From assembly GCA_002256425.1 (NCBI GenBank), contig NKIZ01000001.1, positions 2,949,001 to 3,013,000 on the forward strand: a stretch of DNA of 64,000 nt, read 5' to 3'. The notes beneath the pieces were generated by a model. The model was given only the letters and a program-made list of their open reading frames with translations, was not told the DNA's origin and did no database searches. A program made the translations under genes and the position numbers. Of the stretch, positions 26,792 through 35,225 are shown in pieces. Positions within the stretch are counted from its first letter, which is position 1. The number at the start of each line of letters is the position of its first letter. This DNA comes from Alphaproteobacteria bacterium PA2. GTDB lineage: Bacteria > Pseudomonadota > Alphaproteobacteria > Caulobacterales > Caulobacteraceae.

Positions 26792-27738
26792 CCCGGCCCG
26801 ACATCAGCGTCGTTGTCCTCAGCTATGACCGGGTCCACCTGCTGAAGCGCACCCTCACCGAGGGGCTGAAGCAGGTCATGGCGCCAGGCCGGTCCTATGA
26901 ATTCATCGTGGTGGACAATCATCCGGACGAGCTAGCCGAGGATATGGTCAACAGCCTGGCCGCATCGGGCGCGCCCATCACCTATCTGGCCGACGACCGT
27001 CGCAACATTTCCATTGTCCGTAACAAGGGGATCGCCGCCTCCCGGGGAACCTATGTGGCCTTCATCGATGATGATGAGGCGCCCGATGCCCGCTGGCTGG
27101 ATGAGTTGTTCGAGTGCCTCGAGCGCACCGGGGCCGACGCTGCCTTCGGCCCGAAACTGCCACTGTTTGAGTCCGGCAAGGCGCCGGACTGGGATCGTGA
27201 AGCCTGGCTCTACACCCTGGACTTCCGGCTTCCGGCTGACGCGCCCATCGAAATGTTCGGGCGCTTCCGGCGCAAGGGCAAGGGGCTGGGCAGTGGCAAT
27301 GCGGCCTTCCGGGTGGCCACCTGTTTCAATTCAGCCGAACCCTTCAGCGTGGCCTTTGGCGACGCCAATGGTGAGGACACCCAGCTGCTCTTCCGCCTGG
27401 CCCTGGAAGGCAAGCGCTTCGTCTGGTGTCCCGCCGCCATAGTCCGCGAGTTCATCGAGACCGACCGCACCAAGCCGGAATACATGGTCACCCGCATGAA
27501 ACGGGGCTCGCAGCACTATGCGGCCTCGCGGATCAATACCAGCGACACGCCGCAGATGACCCGGCTCAAGGTGATGGGCCTGGGCCTGGCCCAGTTCTGC
27601 GTCCATGCCGGCCTCTTCCTCGCCAGTTTCGAATTCCTCAGCCGCACCCGCTATACCCAGCGTATCGGCATGGCCAAGGGCCTGGGAAAGCTCAGCTACC
27701 GGGCGCCCATCGGCTTCATCGACGAGCATGCTGCGTGA
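26788..27738 (+). CDS. GT2 glycosyltransferase 1
   Basis: A 316-residue family 2 glycosyltransferase adding a sugar to the lipid-linked repeat unit. The GT-A fold opens with ISVVVLSYDRVHLLKRTL; the metal-binding DxD-type site is FIDDDEAPDARWLDEL near residue 92; GLGSGNAAFRV and the catalytic-region GDANGEDTQLLFRL follow. The C-terminal 60 residues contain a hydrophobic stretch (VMGLGLAQFCVHAGLFLASF) suggesting membrane contact. It overlaps both neighbours by four bases and is similar to the following gene, probably an old tandem duplication. Donor sugar unknown; the heptose operon starting at 28797 makes a heptose a candidate. Confidence 0.92.
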   Translation: MTRPDISVVVLSYDRVHLLKRTLTEGLKQVMAPGRSYEFIVVDNHPDELAEDMVNSLAASGAPITYLADDRRNISIVRNKGIAASRGTYVAFIDDDEAPDARWLDELFECLERTGADAAFGPKLPLFESGKAPDWDREAWLYTLDFRLPADAPIEMFGRFRRKGKGLGSGNAAFRVATCFNSAEPFSVAFGDANGEDTQLLFRLALEGKRFVWCPAAIVREFIETDRTKPEYMVTRMKRGSQHYAASRINTSDTPQMTRLKVMGLGLAQFCVHAGLFLASFEFLSRTRYTQRIGMAKGLGKLSYRAPIGFIDEHAA

Positions 27739-28703
27739 GTTCGGTCGACGTTTCCATCGTCATCGCCACCTATAACCGGCCGGTACAGCTGGCCGAGACC
27801 CTGAAGTCCTGCCTGGGCCAGTCCAACCGCCTGGGCCAGACCCTGGAAATCGTTGTCGTCGACAACCATCCCTCCCGGAACGGCATGCCGGTGGTCGAAC
27901 AGATGGACGTCAGCTCGCCCTTCGCCATCCGCTATGTGGCCGACCCCGTCCGCAACATGTCGGCCCTGCGCAATCGCGGCTTTGCAGAAGCCAAAGGGCG
28001 GTGGGTCGCCATCATTGATGACGACGAAATCGCTGACCATGACTGGCTGGACGAGCTGATCGGCGCCGCCGAAGCCACCGAGGCCGACATCGTGGTAGGG
28101 CCGCGCCTGGCCAGTTTCGCAGGCGGACGCCCTCCGGCCTACGATCCCGACGGGGCCGACTTCATTCGCGACCTGGGCCTGAAGGATCAGGCCGTGGTTG
28201 ATCTGACCTGGCCGGACGGCAAGCCGCGCTATGGCCTTGGCACCGGCAATTCGGCCTTCAACATGGCGCGTTGCTTTCCGGCAGGCGAGCCGCCTATGCG
28301 GCTGGAATTCGGCGACGCAGGGGGCGAGGACGCAGAGCTGTTCATCCGCCTGCACAGGTCGGGACGCAGGATTGTCTGGGCGTCCAGGGCCTTTGTCACC
28401 GAGACGGTGGCCGGACACCGCACAAAGGTCGCCTATCGTCTGGTGCGCGCCCGCCGCGAGGCCCAGCACTATGTGGCCATCTATCTGGATGTAACCCCGA
28501 AGCCGTCACGGGTGCGGGCCATCCTGATCGCCAAGGGTCTGGCCCAGGTCGTGGCAGGATTCCTGCTTGCCCTGGTCACCCTTGAGTTCGGATCCGAAAC
28601 CCGCCTGAAAGGGCGCCTGATGATGGCCCAGGGATTGGGCAAGCTGACCTGGACCCGCCCCGTCGGCTATATTTCCGAGCCCACCGCCTCCGCCGCGAGC
28701 TGA
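27735..28703 (+). CDS. GT2 glycosyltransferase 2 (paralogue of the preceding gene)
   Basis: A 322-residue family 2 glycosyltransferase. It starts at a GTG at 27735 that overlaps the previous stop as GTGA; the frame is open further upstream but only as a shadow of the preceding gene. Landmarks parallel those of its neighbour: VSIVIATYNRPVQLAETL, VVDNHP, the IIDDDEIADHDWLDEL metal site, GLGTGNSAFNMA, GDAGGEDAELFIRL and a hydrophobic C-terminal segment. The shared VVDNHP and GEDxxL(F) motifs and matching length support tandem duplication with divergence, perhaps to a second linkage in the repeat unit. Confidence 0.92.
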   Translation: MSSVDVSIVIATYNRPVQLAETLKSCLGQSNRLGQTLEIVVVDNHPSRNGMPVVEQMDVSSPFAIRYVADPVRNMSALRNRGFAEAKGRWVAIIDDDEIADHDWLDELIGAAEATEADIVVGPRLASFAGGRPPAYDPDGADFIRDLGLKDQAVVDLTWPDGKPRYGLGTGNSAFNMARCFPAGEPPMRLEFGDAGGEDAELFIRLHRSGRRIVWASRAFVTETVAGHRTKVAYRLVRARREAQHYVAIYLDVTPKPSRVRAILIAKGLAQVVAGFLLALVTLEFGSETRLKGRLMMAQGLGKLTWTRPVGYISEPTASAAS

Positions 28704-28796
28704 ATCCGCACCGCGTTAACCTGAACCCTGCGGTACTGGCACACTCTTTGAAATCCTCCCCTCAATCTTCCTCGAACGGAGGTCTTGAGGGTCAAA

Positions 28797-29546
28797 ATGC
28801 TACACTCATTGAACGTTGCGAACGACGCCACCGAGATCCGCGCCTCTGCGGATGTCAAACTGTACGGCGATGGCGCCACCCTGTCGGACTTCGCCCGCCT
28901 CCACCAGGAAGGCGTTGTCACCGGCTTCACCACCAATCCCAGCCTGATGCGCAGGGCCGGCGTTTCGGACTATGCCGCCTTTGGCCGCGAGCTTCTGGCC
29001 GTGATTCCGGACATGCCCATCTCGTTTGAGGTCATTGCCGACGATTTCCCGGAAATGCGCCGCCAGGCCCTGCTGCTCGCCTCCTGGGGTCCGAATGTCT
29101 ATGTGAAGATCCCCATCACCAACACCAGGCGGGAATCCAGCCTTCCCCTGATCGCCGAACTCTCGGCCATGGGCGTGAAGGTCAATGTGACCGCCATTCT
29201 CACTTTGGAACAGGTTGCTGGCACGGTCGAAGCCCTGGCCCCCGAAACCCCGGCGGTGATTTCGATCTTCGCCGGTCGCATCGCCGACACTGGCCTGGAT
29301 CCCATGCCGATCATGCGCGCCGCCGTCGCCATGGCCGCCCGTCGTCCCCATGCCGAAGTCCTCTGGGCTTCGATCCGCGAAGTCCTGAACGTCTATCAGG
29401 CCCAGGAGTGCGGCTGCCACATCATCACCGCCACCCCTGACCTGCTGAAGAAGCTGGACATGGCAGGCAAGGATCTGGCGGACCTGTCGGCGGAAACCGT
29501 CGCCATGTTCGACACCGACGCCCGCGCCGCCGGCTACCAGCTCTAG
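28797..29546 (+). CDS. Transaldolase family enzyme (small form)
   Basis: A 249-residue transaldolase/TalC-type TIM-barrel enzyme that interconverts sugar phosphates by a Schiff-base lysine. Landmarks are ADVKLYGDGATLSDF, GFTTNPSLM, the catalytic lysine in NVYVKIPITN, and SIFAGRIADTG. Its length is close to the short transaldolases. It begins a run of seven same-strand genes, most of which overlap or nearly touch, that specify heptose activation, so sedoheptulose-7-phosphate metabolism is the likely job. I take the ATG at 28797 with GAGGG upstream; a TTG four codons earlier, close behind GGAGG, is an alternative. The 93-base gap before it may hold the operon promoter. Confidence 0.87.
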   Translation: MLHSLNVANDATEIRASADVKLYGDGATLSDFARLHQEGVVTGFTTNPSLMRRAGVSDYAAFGRELLAVIPDMPISFEVIADDFPEMRRQALLLASWGPNVYVKIPITNTRRESSLPLIAELSAMGVKVNVTAILTLEQVAGTVEALAPETPAVISIFAGRIADTGLDPMPIMRAAVAMAARRPHAEVLWASIREVLNVYQAQECGCHIITATPDLLKKLDMAGKDLADLSAETVAMFDTDARAAGYQL

Positions 29547-29554
29547 GCGCAGGC

Positions 29555-30292
29555 ATGACCCGGGCCCTTGTTCTGGCGGCAGGTCTGGGAAGTCGCATCC
29601 GCGATGTTGCGGGCGACCTTCCCAAACCGCTCATGCCTTTCGGGGATGCGCCCATTCTGGCGCATAACCTGACCTGGCTGGCCGCCGCCGGGATCAGGGA
29701 CGCCTGGATCAACCTGCACTATGGCGCCGACCTGATCCGCACCCGGATCGGCGACGGATCAGCCTTTGGCCTGAAGATCCACTATGTCTACGAGCCGGAA
29801 CTGCTGGGCACAGCCGGCGCCATGAAGAACATCGCCCATGCCGTCACCGGGCCCATGCTGGTGGTCTATGGCGACAATGTCGTCCGGTTCGATCTGGAGG
29901 GCCTGACCCGCACCCACGGCCGATCTGGCGCCGAGGCCACGGTCGTCGTCTATGACCGCGACCGCCACATGAACACCGGCATAGCCGGCGGCCGGGTCCA
30001 GATCGCCGATGACGGCGCCATCACCCGGTTTGTGGAAGGCCCTGAGGCCGCAAAACTCTCCAGCCTGGTCAATGCCGGGGTTTATCGCATCGAACCTGGC
30101 CTTCTGGACCTGATCGCCTCAGGCCAGGCCGTGGACTTTGGCCGCGATGTCTTCCCGGCTATGCTGGCCAGGGGCCGCAAGCTCATGGCCCATGTCATGG
30201 ATGACGCCGGGGTCTGCCTTGGCCTCGACACCCCCGAAAGCCATGCCGCAGGCCAGACCCTGCTGGCGGACGGCCGACTGGTGCTGGCATGA
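29555..30292 (+). CDS. Sugar-1-phosphate nucleotidyltransferase 1
   Basis: A 245-residue nucleotidyltransferase of the mannose-1-phosphate guanylyltransferase / glucose-1-phosphate thymidylyltransferase type. The N-terminal nucleotide loop is ALVLAAGLGSRIRDVAGDLPKPLMPF, a slight variant of the usual GxGTR. The metal-binding aspartate lies in VVYGDNVVRFDL, and the substrate region is EPELLGTAGAMKNIA. It probably forms an NDP-heptose or other NDP-sugar. It lies 8 bases after the transaldolase gene and overlaps the HAD phosphatase gene by ATGA. A second enzyme of the same fold ends the operon at 33549. Nucleotide preference cannot be read here. Confidence 0.88.
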   Translation: MTRALVLAAGLGSRIRDVAGDLPKPLMPFGDAPILAHNLTWLAAAGIRDAWINLHYGADLIRTRIGDGSAFGLKIHYVYEPELLGTAGAMKNIAHAVTGPMLVVYGDNVVRFDLEGLTRTHGRSGAEATVVVYDRDRHMNTGIAGGRVQIADDGAITRFVEGPEAAKLSSLVNAGVYRIEPGLLDLIASGQAVDFGRDVFPAMLARGRKLMAHVMDDAGVCLGLDTPESHAAGQTLLADGRLVLA

Positions 30293-30828
30293 CCCGGGCT
30301 GTTTTCCTCGACCGCGACGGCGTCCTGAACGCCATCATCGAACGGGACGGCAAACCCGCCTCGCCGCGCAGCCCTGATGAGCTGCAGATCGTCGCCGACG
30401 CCCTTTCAACCCTGATGGCGCTCAAGGCCCAGGGCTTCTCCCTGTTTGTGGTGACCAACCAGCCCGATATCCGCCGCGGGCTGATGAGCCAGGCCAGCCT
30501 CGACGCCATCCATGCCCGCCTGGCCACCGCCCTGCCGGTGGACGGGATCTCCGCCTGCCAGCACGACAACGCCGACAACTGCCACTGCCGCAAGCCCCGG
30601 CCAGGCCTGATCCTTGACCTGGCCCTCCGCCACGGTATCGATCTGTCCCAGTCCTGGATGGTCGGCGATCAGGACCGGGACATCACCTGCGGCCAGGCCG
30701 CCGGTTGCCGCACCATCCTGCTGAACCGCCCCTACAATTCCGGCGCCGCGTCTGGCGCCGACCATGTGGTGGAAAGCCTCAGCCAGACCCTGACTGTCAT
30801 CACCCCCACCCCGCGCCTGTGCGCCTGA
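30289..30828 (+). CDS. gmhB: HAD-IIIA heptose bisphosphate phosphatase, GmhB-like
   Basis: A 179-residue HAD-superfamily subclass IIIA phosphatase. The nucleophile motif AVFLDRDGVLNAII is at the N-terminus, motif II threonine in FVVTNQPDIRRG, and motif III/IV in SWMVGDQDRDITCGQAAG. The zinc-binding insert CxHxn CxC is visible as CQHDNADNCHCRKP, which is diagnostic for GmhB and histidinol-phosphatase relatives. It should remove the 7-phosphate from heptose-1,7-bisphosphate between the kinase and nucleotidyltransferase steps. Overlaps the preceding gene by four bases. Confidence 0.9.
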   Translation: MTRAVFLDRDGVLNAIIERDGKPASPRSPDELQIVADALSTLMALKAQGFSLFVVTNQPDIRRGLMSQASLDAIHARLATALPVDGISACQHDNADNCHCRKPRPGLILDLALRHGIDLSQSWMVGDQDRDITCGQAAGCRTILLNRPYNSGAASGADHVVESLSQTLTVITPTPRLCA

Positions 30829-30847
30829 ACTGACGGAACCCCCCACC

Positions 30848-31465
30848 GTGTTTACTGATCAATTCTTCGACGTCGCCGCCCGCGCCATGGCCGCCATTGA
30901 CCGCGCTTCGGTGGAAGCCACCGCCCTGGCCCTCCGGAAGGTCCGCGATCAGGGCGGCCGACTGTTCCTGATCGGGGTCGGCGGCAGCGCCGGCCATGCC
31001 AGCCACGCCACCAACGACTTCCGCAAGATCTGCGGCTTCGAAGCCTATTGCCCGACGGACAATGTCTCCGAGCTGACCGCCCGCATCAATGACGAGGGCT
31101 GGGAAGGCACCTTCTCCACCTGGCTGCAGTCCAGCCGGCTGCGCGCCGAAGACGGCCTGCTGATCTTCTCGGTGGGCGGCGGCAGCGTGAACCCGCCGGT
31201 CAGCGCCAACATCGTAAGGGCCATCGAACTGGCCAAGGAACGGGGGGCCACAGTCACCGGCATTGTCGGGCGCAATGGCGGCTTCACCGCCCAGGCGGCC
31301 GACGCCTGCGTCATCGTCCCCACCGTCGATGACCAGCTGATCACGCCCATCGTCGAGGGTCTGGCCGCCGTGGTCTGGCACCTGCTGGTCTCCCACCCGG
31401 CCCTGTCGGTGTCCAAGGGGCACTGGGAACAGATCGCCGCCGGCACGGTCAAGGTCCCGGCCTAG
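30848..31465 (+). CDS. SIS-domain sugar-phosphate isomerase, GmhA-like
   Basis: A 205-residue SIS-domain protein resembling sedoheptulose-7-phosphate isomerase GmhA. The phosphosugar loop is LFLIGVGGSAGHASHATNDFRK, comparable to GNGGSAxxAxH in GmhA, and the second SIS motif is IFSVGGGSVNPPVSANI. It would convert sedoheptulose-7-phosphate to a D-glycero-D-manno-heptose-7-phosphate. Starts at GTG at 30848, 19 bases after the phosphatase gene, and ends 3 bases before the first GHMP kinase. It differs enough from classical GmhA (for example CGFEAYCPTDN after the first loop) that another C7 or C6 ketose phosphate is possible. Confidence 0.83.
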   Translation: MFTDQFFDVAARAMAAIDRASVEATALALRKVRDQGGRLFLIGVGGSAGHASHATNDFRKICGFEAYCPTDNVSELTARINDEGWEGTFSTWLQSSRLRAEDGLLIFSVGGGSVNPPVSANIVRAIELAKERGATVTGIVGRNGGFTAQAADACVIVPTVDDQLITPIVEGLAAVVWHLLVSHPALSVSKGHWEQIAAGTVKVPA

Positions 31466-31468
31466 GCC

Positions 31469-32494
31469 ATGATCTCGACCCGCACCCCCCTGCGCGTCAC
31501 CCTGGGCGGCGGCGGCACCGATCTGGAAAGCTATTACCGCCATGGCGGCGGCTTCATCTTCGCCATGGGTCTGGACAAGTACATCCATATCGCCGCCCAC
31601 CGCCCGGCCTTCCACGGCGACGTCATCCTGCATGGTCCCGATCCGGAATCCTGCGCCTCGGCCGCCGAGCTGCGCCATGAACTGGTGCGCGCCGCCCTGC
31701 AGGCCCATGGCATTGACGACCGGTTCGAAGCCGCCTCCATCGGCGACATCGCCGGCGGCACGGGGCTGGGGTCTTCCAGCTGTTTCCTGGTGGGATTCCT
31801 CAACGCCCTTCACGCCCTGAAGGGCCACACGCCGGACCGTCAGGCCCTGGCGGAAGAGGCCTGCCGGATCGAGATCGAGACCCTGGCCAAGGGCATTGGC
31901 AAGCAGGACCAGTACATGGCGGCCTTTGGCGGCCTGACCACCCTGGACATCGCCCCCGACGGGACCGTCCAGGTGGGAACCGTACAGATTCCTGCACAGA
32001 CCGAGGCGGCCTTCGTCGCCCATACCCACATCTACTATACCGGCCTGCGCCGGGACGCCGCCGTCATCCTGGATGACCAGAACAGCGCCATGCTGTCAGG
32101 CAGCGCCGCCCACCACGACGCCGTCGCCGAGAGCCTGGGCGCCATCAAGACCCTGGGCTACCGGATCCGCGACGCCTGGGTCGAGGGCGACCTCAATGGC
32201 TGGGGCGAGATGCTCCACGAGCACTGGCTGTCCAAGAAGAAGCTGTCTTCCAAGATTTCCTGGCCGCACATCGACCAGCTCTACGACCATGTCCGAGCCG
32301 AATACGGCGTGCTGGGCGGCAAGGTCATCGGTGCCGGCGGCGGCGGCTTCCTCATGCTGTTCGACCCCAGCGACGGGCGCGAGCTCGAGGCCTATATGGC
32401 CGGCCAGAACATGCCCCGGCTGAACTACCAGATCGATCGCGGCGGGACCCAGGTCCTGCTCGGCCAGGAAGCCCAGTTCAGGCGCGCTGCATGA
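31469..32494 (+). CDS. GHMP sugar kinase 1 (HddA-like)
   Basis: A 341-residue GHMP-superfamily kinase, likely acting on the anomeric carbon of a heptose-7-phosphate. Motif 1 is TPLRVTLGGGGTDLESYY, motif 2 (the ATP loop) is GGTGLGSSSCFLVG near residue 98, the conserved KQDQYMAAFGG follows, and motif 3 is KVIGAGGGGFLML. Features such as GGGGTDLE and GKQDQY fit D-glycero-D-manno-heptose-1-kinases and L-fucose/arabinose kinase relatives. Overlaps the next kinase gene by ATGA. The presence of two kinases of this type side by side is the odd feature. Confidence 0.87.
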   Translation: MISTRTPLRVTLGGGGTDLESYYRHGGGFIFAMGLDKYIHIAAHRPAFHGDVILHGPDPESCASAAELRHELVRAALQAHGIDDRFEAASIGDIAGGTGLGSSSCFLVGFLNALHALKGHTPDRQALAEEACRIEIETLAKGIGKQDQYMAAFGGLTTLDIAPDGTVQVGTVQIPAQTEAAFVAHTHIYYTGLRRDAAVILDDQNSAMLSGSAAHHDAVAESLGAIKTLGYRIRDAWVEGDLNGWGEMLHEHWLSKKKLSSKISWPHIDQLYDHVRAEYGVLGGKVIGAGGGGFLMLFDPSDGRELEAYMAGQNMPRLNYQIDRGGTQVLLGQEAQFRRAA

Positions 32495-33552
32495 TCACCC
32501 GCCCCACGCCAAAGGATTTCGACGTCCGGTCAAGGGCGCCCCTGCGGCTGGGCCTGGCCGGGGGCGGCACGGACCTGTCACCCTATTGCGACCAGTTCGG
32601 CGGCGCCGTGCTGAACGCCACCATTGGCCGTTTCGCCTTCGCCCATGTCACCCCCAGCCCGGACGGTCTGATCCGCTTCCGCGCCCGGGACCTGGGCGGC
32701 GCTGAGGAAACCTTCCGCGACCTGGACCAGATCACCCTGGACCAGGGCCTGATCCTGCATCGCGCCGTCTACCGTCATGTGGTCGAGACCTGGCTGGACG
32801 GGCGGGCCCCTGCCCTCACCGTCTCCACCAATATCGACGCCCCCGCAGGCTCTGGCCTCGGCTCGTCGTCAGCCCTGGCCGTGGCCCTGATCGAGGCCTT
32901 CCGGGTGGCCCTGGACCTGCCCCTCGGTCCCTATGAAATCGCCCGCCTGGCTTTTGAGCTGGAACGGGTGAAGCTGGGCCTGGCCGGCGGCCGGCAGGAC
33001 CAGTACGCCGCAGCCTTCGGCGGGGTGAACTATATCGAATTCCTCACGGACGACCGGGTGCTGGTCAGCCCCCTTCGGGTGCCCCGGGCCTATCTCAATG
33101 AGTTCGAGAGCTCGCTGGTCATCTGCTTCACTGGCCAGTCGCGGCGGTCCGAAGGCATCATCCAGGAGCAGATCAACGGCCTGAACGCCATGGACGCCCA
33201 GACCCTGGCCAGCATGCATTCCCTGAAGGCTGACGCCTCCGCCATGCGCGAAGCCCTGCTGCGGGGTCAGGTTCACGATGTGGCCGACATCCTCATGCAG
33301 TCCTGGGCCGCCAAGAAACAGACGGCCAAGGGTATAGCCACCGAGTGCGTCGACCGGTTGTTCGATCACGGCATGGCTAATGGCGCCTGGGGCGGCAAGG
33401 TGTCGGGCGCCGGCGGCGGCGGCTTCCTGATGTTCTGCACAGACCCGGAAAATCGCTACCGGCTGATCAGCGCCCTCAATCAGGCCGGCGGTCAGGCCAG
33501 CAGTGTCAGCTTCACTTTCGAGGGCGCCGAAGCCTGGAGCGTACCCCGGTGA
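32491..33552 (+). CDS. hddA: GHMP sugar kinase 2, D-glycero-D-manno-heptose-7-phosphate kinase type
   Basis: A 353-residue GHMP kinase, the better match of the two to HddA. Motif 1 is APLRLGLAGGGTDLSPYC, followed by GGAVLNATI; motif 2 is PAGSGLGSSSALAVALIEAF; then GGRQDQYAAAFGGVNYIEF; motif 3 is KVSGAGGGGFLMF. HddA phosphorylates the C1 position using ATP to give heptose-1,7-bisphosphate, the substrate for GmhB. Overlaps its neighbours as ATGA on the left and GTGA on the right. Assignment of this copy rather than kinase 1 to the heptose step is from motif similarity only. Confidence 0.87.
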   Translation: MITRPTPKDFDVRSRAPLRLGLAGGGTDLSPYCDQFGGAVLNATIGRFAFAHVTPSPDGLIRFRARDLGGAEETFRDLDQITLDQGLILHRAVYRHVVETWLDGRAPALTVSTNIDAPAGSGLGSSSALAVALIEAFRVALDLPLGPYEIARLAFELERVKLGLAGGRQDQYAAAFGGVNYIEFLTDDRVLVSPLRVPRAYLNEFESSLVICFTGQSRRSEGIIQEQINGLNAMDAQTLASMHSLKADASAMREALLRGQVHDVADILMQSWAAKKQTAKGIATECVDRLFDHGMANGAWGGKVSGAGGGGFLMFCTDPENRYRLISALNQAGGQASSVSFTFEGAEAWSVPR

Positions 33553-34226
33553 AGGTCCGTCAGTGCGCCATACTGGCCGGCGGCGCCGGAACCCGTCTTG
33601 GCGCCCTGACCCATGACACGCCAAAGCCCCTACTGCCCGTGGCGGGCCGGCCCTTCCTGGAACACCTGATACAGAAGGCGGCCGGGCATGGCCTTGACCG
33701 CATACTGCTGCTGGTCGGCCACCACGCCGCCGTCGTCGAAGACTGGTTGGCGGGATCGGATCTGGCGGGCAGGCTGGGCGTCGAGATCAGCCTCTCCATC
33801 GAGCCGCGCCCCCTGGGGACTGGCGGCGCGATCGCCTTCGCCCGCCCGCGGCTGGACGAGGCCTTCCTGCTGATCAATGGCGACACCTGGTTCGACTTTG
33901 ACTGGCGGGTCCTGGCGGATCTGGACGGCGCGGCCATCGCCCTGCGCCAGATTCCCGAGGCCGACCGCTATGAGACCGTCGAAGTGGAAAATGACCGGGC
34001 CGTGGCCTTTGTGCCCAGGTCAGGACAGAGGCGGCCTGGCCTGATCAATGGCGGCGTCTACCGGCTGGAGCGGGACATCATCCCCGACGGCCCCTTCTCT
34101 CTGGAAACCGAAATCCTGCCCGGCCTGTGCGAAGCCGGCAGGCTGGGCGCCAGGGCCTTTGACGGCGCCTTCATCGATATCGGCGTCCCCGAAAGCTACG
34201 CCGCCGCGCAGAAGCTGCTGGCCTGA
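33549..34226 (+). CDS. hddC: Sugar-1-phosphate nucleotidyltransferase 2, HddC-like
   Basis: A 225-residue nucleotidyltransferase resembling HddC (heptose-1-phosphate guanylyltransferase). The N-terminal loop is CAILAGGAGTRLGALTHDTPKPLLPVAGRPF, the metal Asp is in FLLINGDTWFDFDW, and the C-terminus reads FIDIGVPESYAAAQKLLA, typical of the family. Starts at GTG overlapping the previous stop. Last gene of the heptose operon. About 69 bases of its 3' end recur, broken, at 35090-35158 downstream, showing that this end took part in a local duplication. Confidence 0.88.
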   Translation: MKVRQCAILAGGAGTRLGALTHDTPKPLLPVAGRPFLEHLIQKAAGHGLDRILLLVGHHAAVVEDWLAGSDLAGRLGVEISLSIEPRPLGTGGAIAFARPRLDEAFLLINGDTWFDFDWRVLADLDGAAIALRQIPEADRYETVEVENDRAVAFVPRSGQRRPGLINGGVYRLERDIIPDGPFSLETEILPGLCEAGRLGARAFDGAFIDIGVPESYAAAQKLLA

Positions 34227-34298
34227 ACTGGCGGTCGACAAGACGGGAGGGGCGTGGTTAGTTCCTGTCAGGGTTGATTTTCTGGGCGCGGCAATTTC

Positions 34299-35060
34299 AT
34301 GGCGACAGGTTCAGGGGCATTCGAGAAACTGGACATCGGGCGGGTTTTCCAGACCACATTCGGCATAATCCGGCGAAATATGATCCCATTGGCCATCCTA
34401 GGGATAGTGCTCGATATCCTGCCTTCAGCGCTGTCGATCATCATGAAGCAAAAGGTTCTGCTTGGGATCGAAAAGCCTGAATCCCTCCCAACCAATATGG
34501 CCATTGCCTTTGTCACCATGTGCTTTGCGACCGTTTTTCAGGCCGCCTCGATTCACGTGACGATTGCTGACCTGAATGGACGCTCCATATCTGTCGCAGA
34601 AGCGCTGCGGCGATCAGTGAAACTCATAATTCCGCTAATCGGGATCGGAGTGATGCTGAGCATCGCAATTGGCTTTGGCATACTTCTGCTGATCGTGCCC
34701 GGGCTGATGGTGGCTTGCGCTTTCGCGGTCGCCGTGCCTGCCCGGGTCGTTGAGGGCATTCCGGCCAACGCAACCCTTGACCGCAGCCGCTACCTTACCC
34801 GCGGAAACCGCTGGCGTATTTTCTGGCTCGGCGGGATCTGGTTGATCATGCTCGCCGTTTTTGAGGCTGCAGTGATCGCCTTGTCCGGCAATATGCAGAG
34901 CTTACCCAATCTGGGATTGGGAAGCGCCGGCATAGCTACCCTGGTTGTGAGCTTTGTCATCGGCGTCGTTTCAACTGTGACCATAAGCGTCCTCTACTTC
35001 GAACTCCGTCGGATCAAAGACGGTGTTGGCGCCACTGACCTGGCGACTGTTTTTGACTGA
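34299..35060 (+). CDS. Tandem membrane protein paralogue A
   Basis: A 253-residue polytopic membrane protein, first of three paralogues. It opens with a cytoplasmic EKLDIGRVFQTTFGII and has about six hydrophobic segments, with the conserved middle patch TIADLNGRSISVAEALRRS, the motif LLIVPGLMVACAFAVAVPARVVE, then DRSRYLTRGNRWRIF, and ends ELRRIKDGVGATDLATVFD. This architecture resembles the YciC/DUF975/glycerophosphodiester-phosphodiesterase-membrane-domain group, whose role is unknown. The DNA is slightly less GC-rich than the heptose genes. No ribosome site of textbook strength; the start follows a leader shared with the other two copies. Confidence 0.8.
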   Translation: MATGSGAFEKLDIGRVFQTTFGIIRRNMIPLAILGIVLDILPSALSIIMKQKVLLGIEKPESLPTNMAIAFVTMCFATVFQAASIHVTIADLNGRSISVAEALRRSVKLIIPLIGIGVMLSIAIGFGILLLIVPGLMVACAFAVAVPARVVEGIPANATLDRSRYLTRGNRWRIFWLGGIWLIMLAVFEAAVIALSGNMQSLPNLGLGSAGIATLVVSFVIGVVSTVTISVLYFELRRIKDGVGATDLATVFD

Positions 35061-35089
35061 CTGGAAGGTCAGCCAATCCATCCCGGACA

Positions 35090-35158
35090 TTCGAAGCCGC
35101 CTTAATCGATATCGGCGTCCCAGAAAGCTGTCCCGCCGCGCAGAAGCTGCTGGCCTGA
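35090..35158 (+). pseudogene. Remnant of the hddC 3' end (duplication scar)
   Basis: A 69-base fragment whose translation in frame reads FEAALIDIGVPESCPAAQKLLA then stop, matching the C-terminus of the hddC-like gene (34158-34226; FDGAFIDIGVPESYAAAQKLLA, stop) with few changes. The segment GATATCGGCGTCCC is identical in both, as is GCCGCGCAGAAGCTGCTGGC. It has no start or upstream body. Its position just before paralogue B mirrors the position of hddC before paralogue A, so the duplicated unit carried the hddC tail plus the membrane-protein gene. Confidence 0.9.
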
Positions 35159-35225
35159 CCATCGACATCGAGGCGAGGCCGTGGTTACTTCAATGAAAGG
35201 TTGAAACTCGGGGGCTTTCAGATTC

